A program made the translations under genes and the position numbers. From the NCBI GenBank assembly GCA_024400715.1, contig JAKSMH010000090.1, positions 1-5,659 on the forward strand: a DNA stretch of 5,659 nt, given 5' to 3'. Of this stretch, positions 4,700 through 5,659 are shown piece by piece (within the stretch, counting starts at the first letter, position 1; each line of letters begins with the position of its first letter). Below the pieces are notes generated by a model. It was not told the DNA's origin, made no database searches, and saw nothing but the letters and a program-made list of their open reading frames with translations. The stretch is from Bacteroidales bacterium. GTDB taxonomy: Bacteria > Bacteroidota > Bacteroidia > Bacteroidales > WCHB1-69.

Positions 4700-5635
4700 A
4701 TGTCAGAAAGATTTGTATCAATTTTTGCAGGCAGAGCCACCCACGAATTGGGTGAAAAGATAGCTGCCGCATACGGAAAACCACTGGGTAACGCCATAGT
4801 AACGGAATTTTCTGACCACGAATTTCAGCCTTGCTTTGAGGAAAGCATACGTGGCCATCACGTTTTCATCGTTCAGTCGACCATGCCTTCGGCTGACAAC
4901 CTGATGGAACTCCTTCTTATGATTGATGCCGCCAAGCGCGCTTCAGCCCATAAGATTATTGCCGTTATCCCTTACTTCGGATGGGCACGTCACGACCGCA
5001 AGGACAAGCCGCGCGTCAGCATCGGCTCGAAACTGGTTGCCAACCTTTTGCAGGCTGCCGGTGTCAACCGCGTCGTGACCCTCGACCTCCATGCCGACCA
5101 GATTCAAGGTTTCTTCGATATTCCAGTCGATTCACTGTATGCATCAAGCATTTTCTTAGATTACATTAAGGATATGAATATTGACGATTTAATGTTTGCT
5201 TCGCCTGATGTGGGCGGTTCAAAGCGTGTATCGGCTTACGCCAAACGCCTTGGCACCGATTTCGCCATCATCAACAAGCAACGCGCCCGCGCCAATGTCG
5301 TTGACACCATGACGCTTATCGGCGATGTGAAAGACAGAAACGTCATCCTCGTCGACGATATCATCGATACAGCTGGCACCATCGTCAAAGCCGGTCAGCT
5401 GATTATGGACAGCGGTGCAAAGAGCGTCCGTGCATTTGCCACCCATGCCGTTTGCAGCGGTCCTGCTATGGAACGCCTCGACAATTCTGCGTTTGAAGAA
5501 ATCGTCGTCACCGATTCCATCCCGTTGCCAGCTAATGCTTCAAAGAAAATCCACGTATTGTCAACTGCCAATTTGTTTGCCGATGTGATTCACCGCATCG
5601 AGTCATACGAATCAATCAGTACAATATTCAAATAA
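4700..5635 (+). CDS. prs: Ribose-phosphate pyrophosphokinase (PRPP synthase, class I)
   Basis: Cytoplasmic enzyme that transfers the pyrophosphoryl group of ATP to ribose 5-phosphate to make PRPP, the precursor for purines, pyrimidines, NAD, histidine and tryptophan. The 311-aa length from ATG 4700 is normal for the family. Visible motifs: N-terminal FAGRATHELGEKIA (9-22); SDHEFQ (38-43); QSTMPSADNLMELLLMIDAAKRA (59-81); flexible catalytic loop ARHDRKDKPRVSIGSKLVA (96-114); HADQIQGFF (131-139); SPDVGGSKR (168-176); KQR (193-195), the usual catalytic Lys/Arg pair; PRPP-binding loop VDDIIDTAGT (218-227). All key residues appear intact. His98 stands where Gln is common in ARQDR loops, a minor variation. 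A start at 4643 would add 19 residues resembling no part of the family and would precede the promoter box, so it was rejected. It is divergent from tRNA-Leu. Stop is TAA; nothing further is seen to the window end. Confidence 0.96.
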   Translation: MSERFVSIFAGRATHELGEKIAAAYGKPLGNAIVTEFSDHEFQPCFEESIRGHHVFIVQSTMPSADNLMELLLMIDAAKRASAHKIIAVIPYFGWARHDRKDKPRVSIGSKLVANLLQAAGVNRVVTLDLHADQIQGFFDIPVDSLYASSIFLDYIKDMNIDDLMFASPDVGGSKRVSAYAKRLGTDFAIINKQRARANVVDTMTLIGDVKDRNVILVDDIIDTAGTIVKAGQLIMDSGAKSVRAFATHAVCSGPAMERLDNSAFEEIVVTDSIPLPANASKKIHVLSTANLFADVIHRIESYESISTIFK

Positions 5636-5659
5636 TCACTTAATTACTAACACATTAAA

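Overview
The window looks like chromosomal DNA from a gut-type Bacteroidales bacterium (Bacteroides/Prevotella/Muribaculaceae grade; genus not resolvable). The evidence is several matches to the Bacteroidota -7 promoter box TAnnTTTG, the absence of strong Shine-Dalgarno sites, an outer-membrane TonB receptor with an N-terminal carboxypeptidase-regulatory-like domain, a COG1373/DUF4143-type ATPase, and a class I PRPP synthase of Bacteroidota type.

Layout. (1) 1-2792, plus strand: a probable two-gene metal or cofactor uptake operon. A TACCTTTG promoter box precedes a small His-rich exported or membrane-anchored protein (63-422), followed by a TonB-dependent receptor (510-2792). The receptor is cut by one in-frame TGA at 2463-2465, and the remaining ~108 residues continue intact in the same frame. 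(2) 2865-4465: a 1.5-kb, single-gene insert beside tRNA-Leu(CAA). It is bounded by a 56-bp perfect direct repeat made of the last 14 nt of the tRNA plus its terminator. Inside is one minus-strand AAA ATPase/DUF4143 gene (4252 to 2975), preceded by a good promoter and three 23-bp tandem repeats. This gene is also cut by one in-frame TGA (3548-3550), with the rest of the frame open. (3) 4452-4538, minus strand: the complete tRNA-Leu. (4) 4700-5635, plus strand: prs, diverging from the tRNA.

The main points of interest are the tRNA-associated cassette, which resembles an att-flanked minimal island without an integrase, and the two long genes each broken by a single UGA, both directly after a TAT codon. 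The ATPase also ends with TGA at a plausible family C-terminus, so a global UGA reassignment is not favoured. Independent nonsense mutations, or sequence errors, are the simplest reading, with readthrough or split translation as testable alternatives. prs and the tRNA appear to be intact housekeeping genes.
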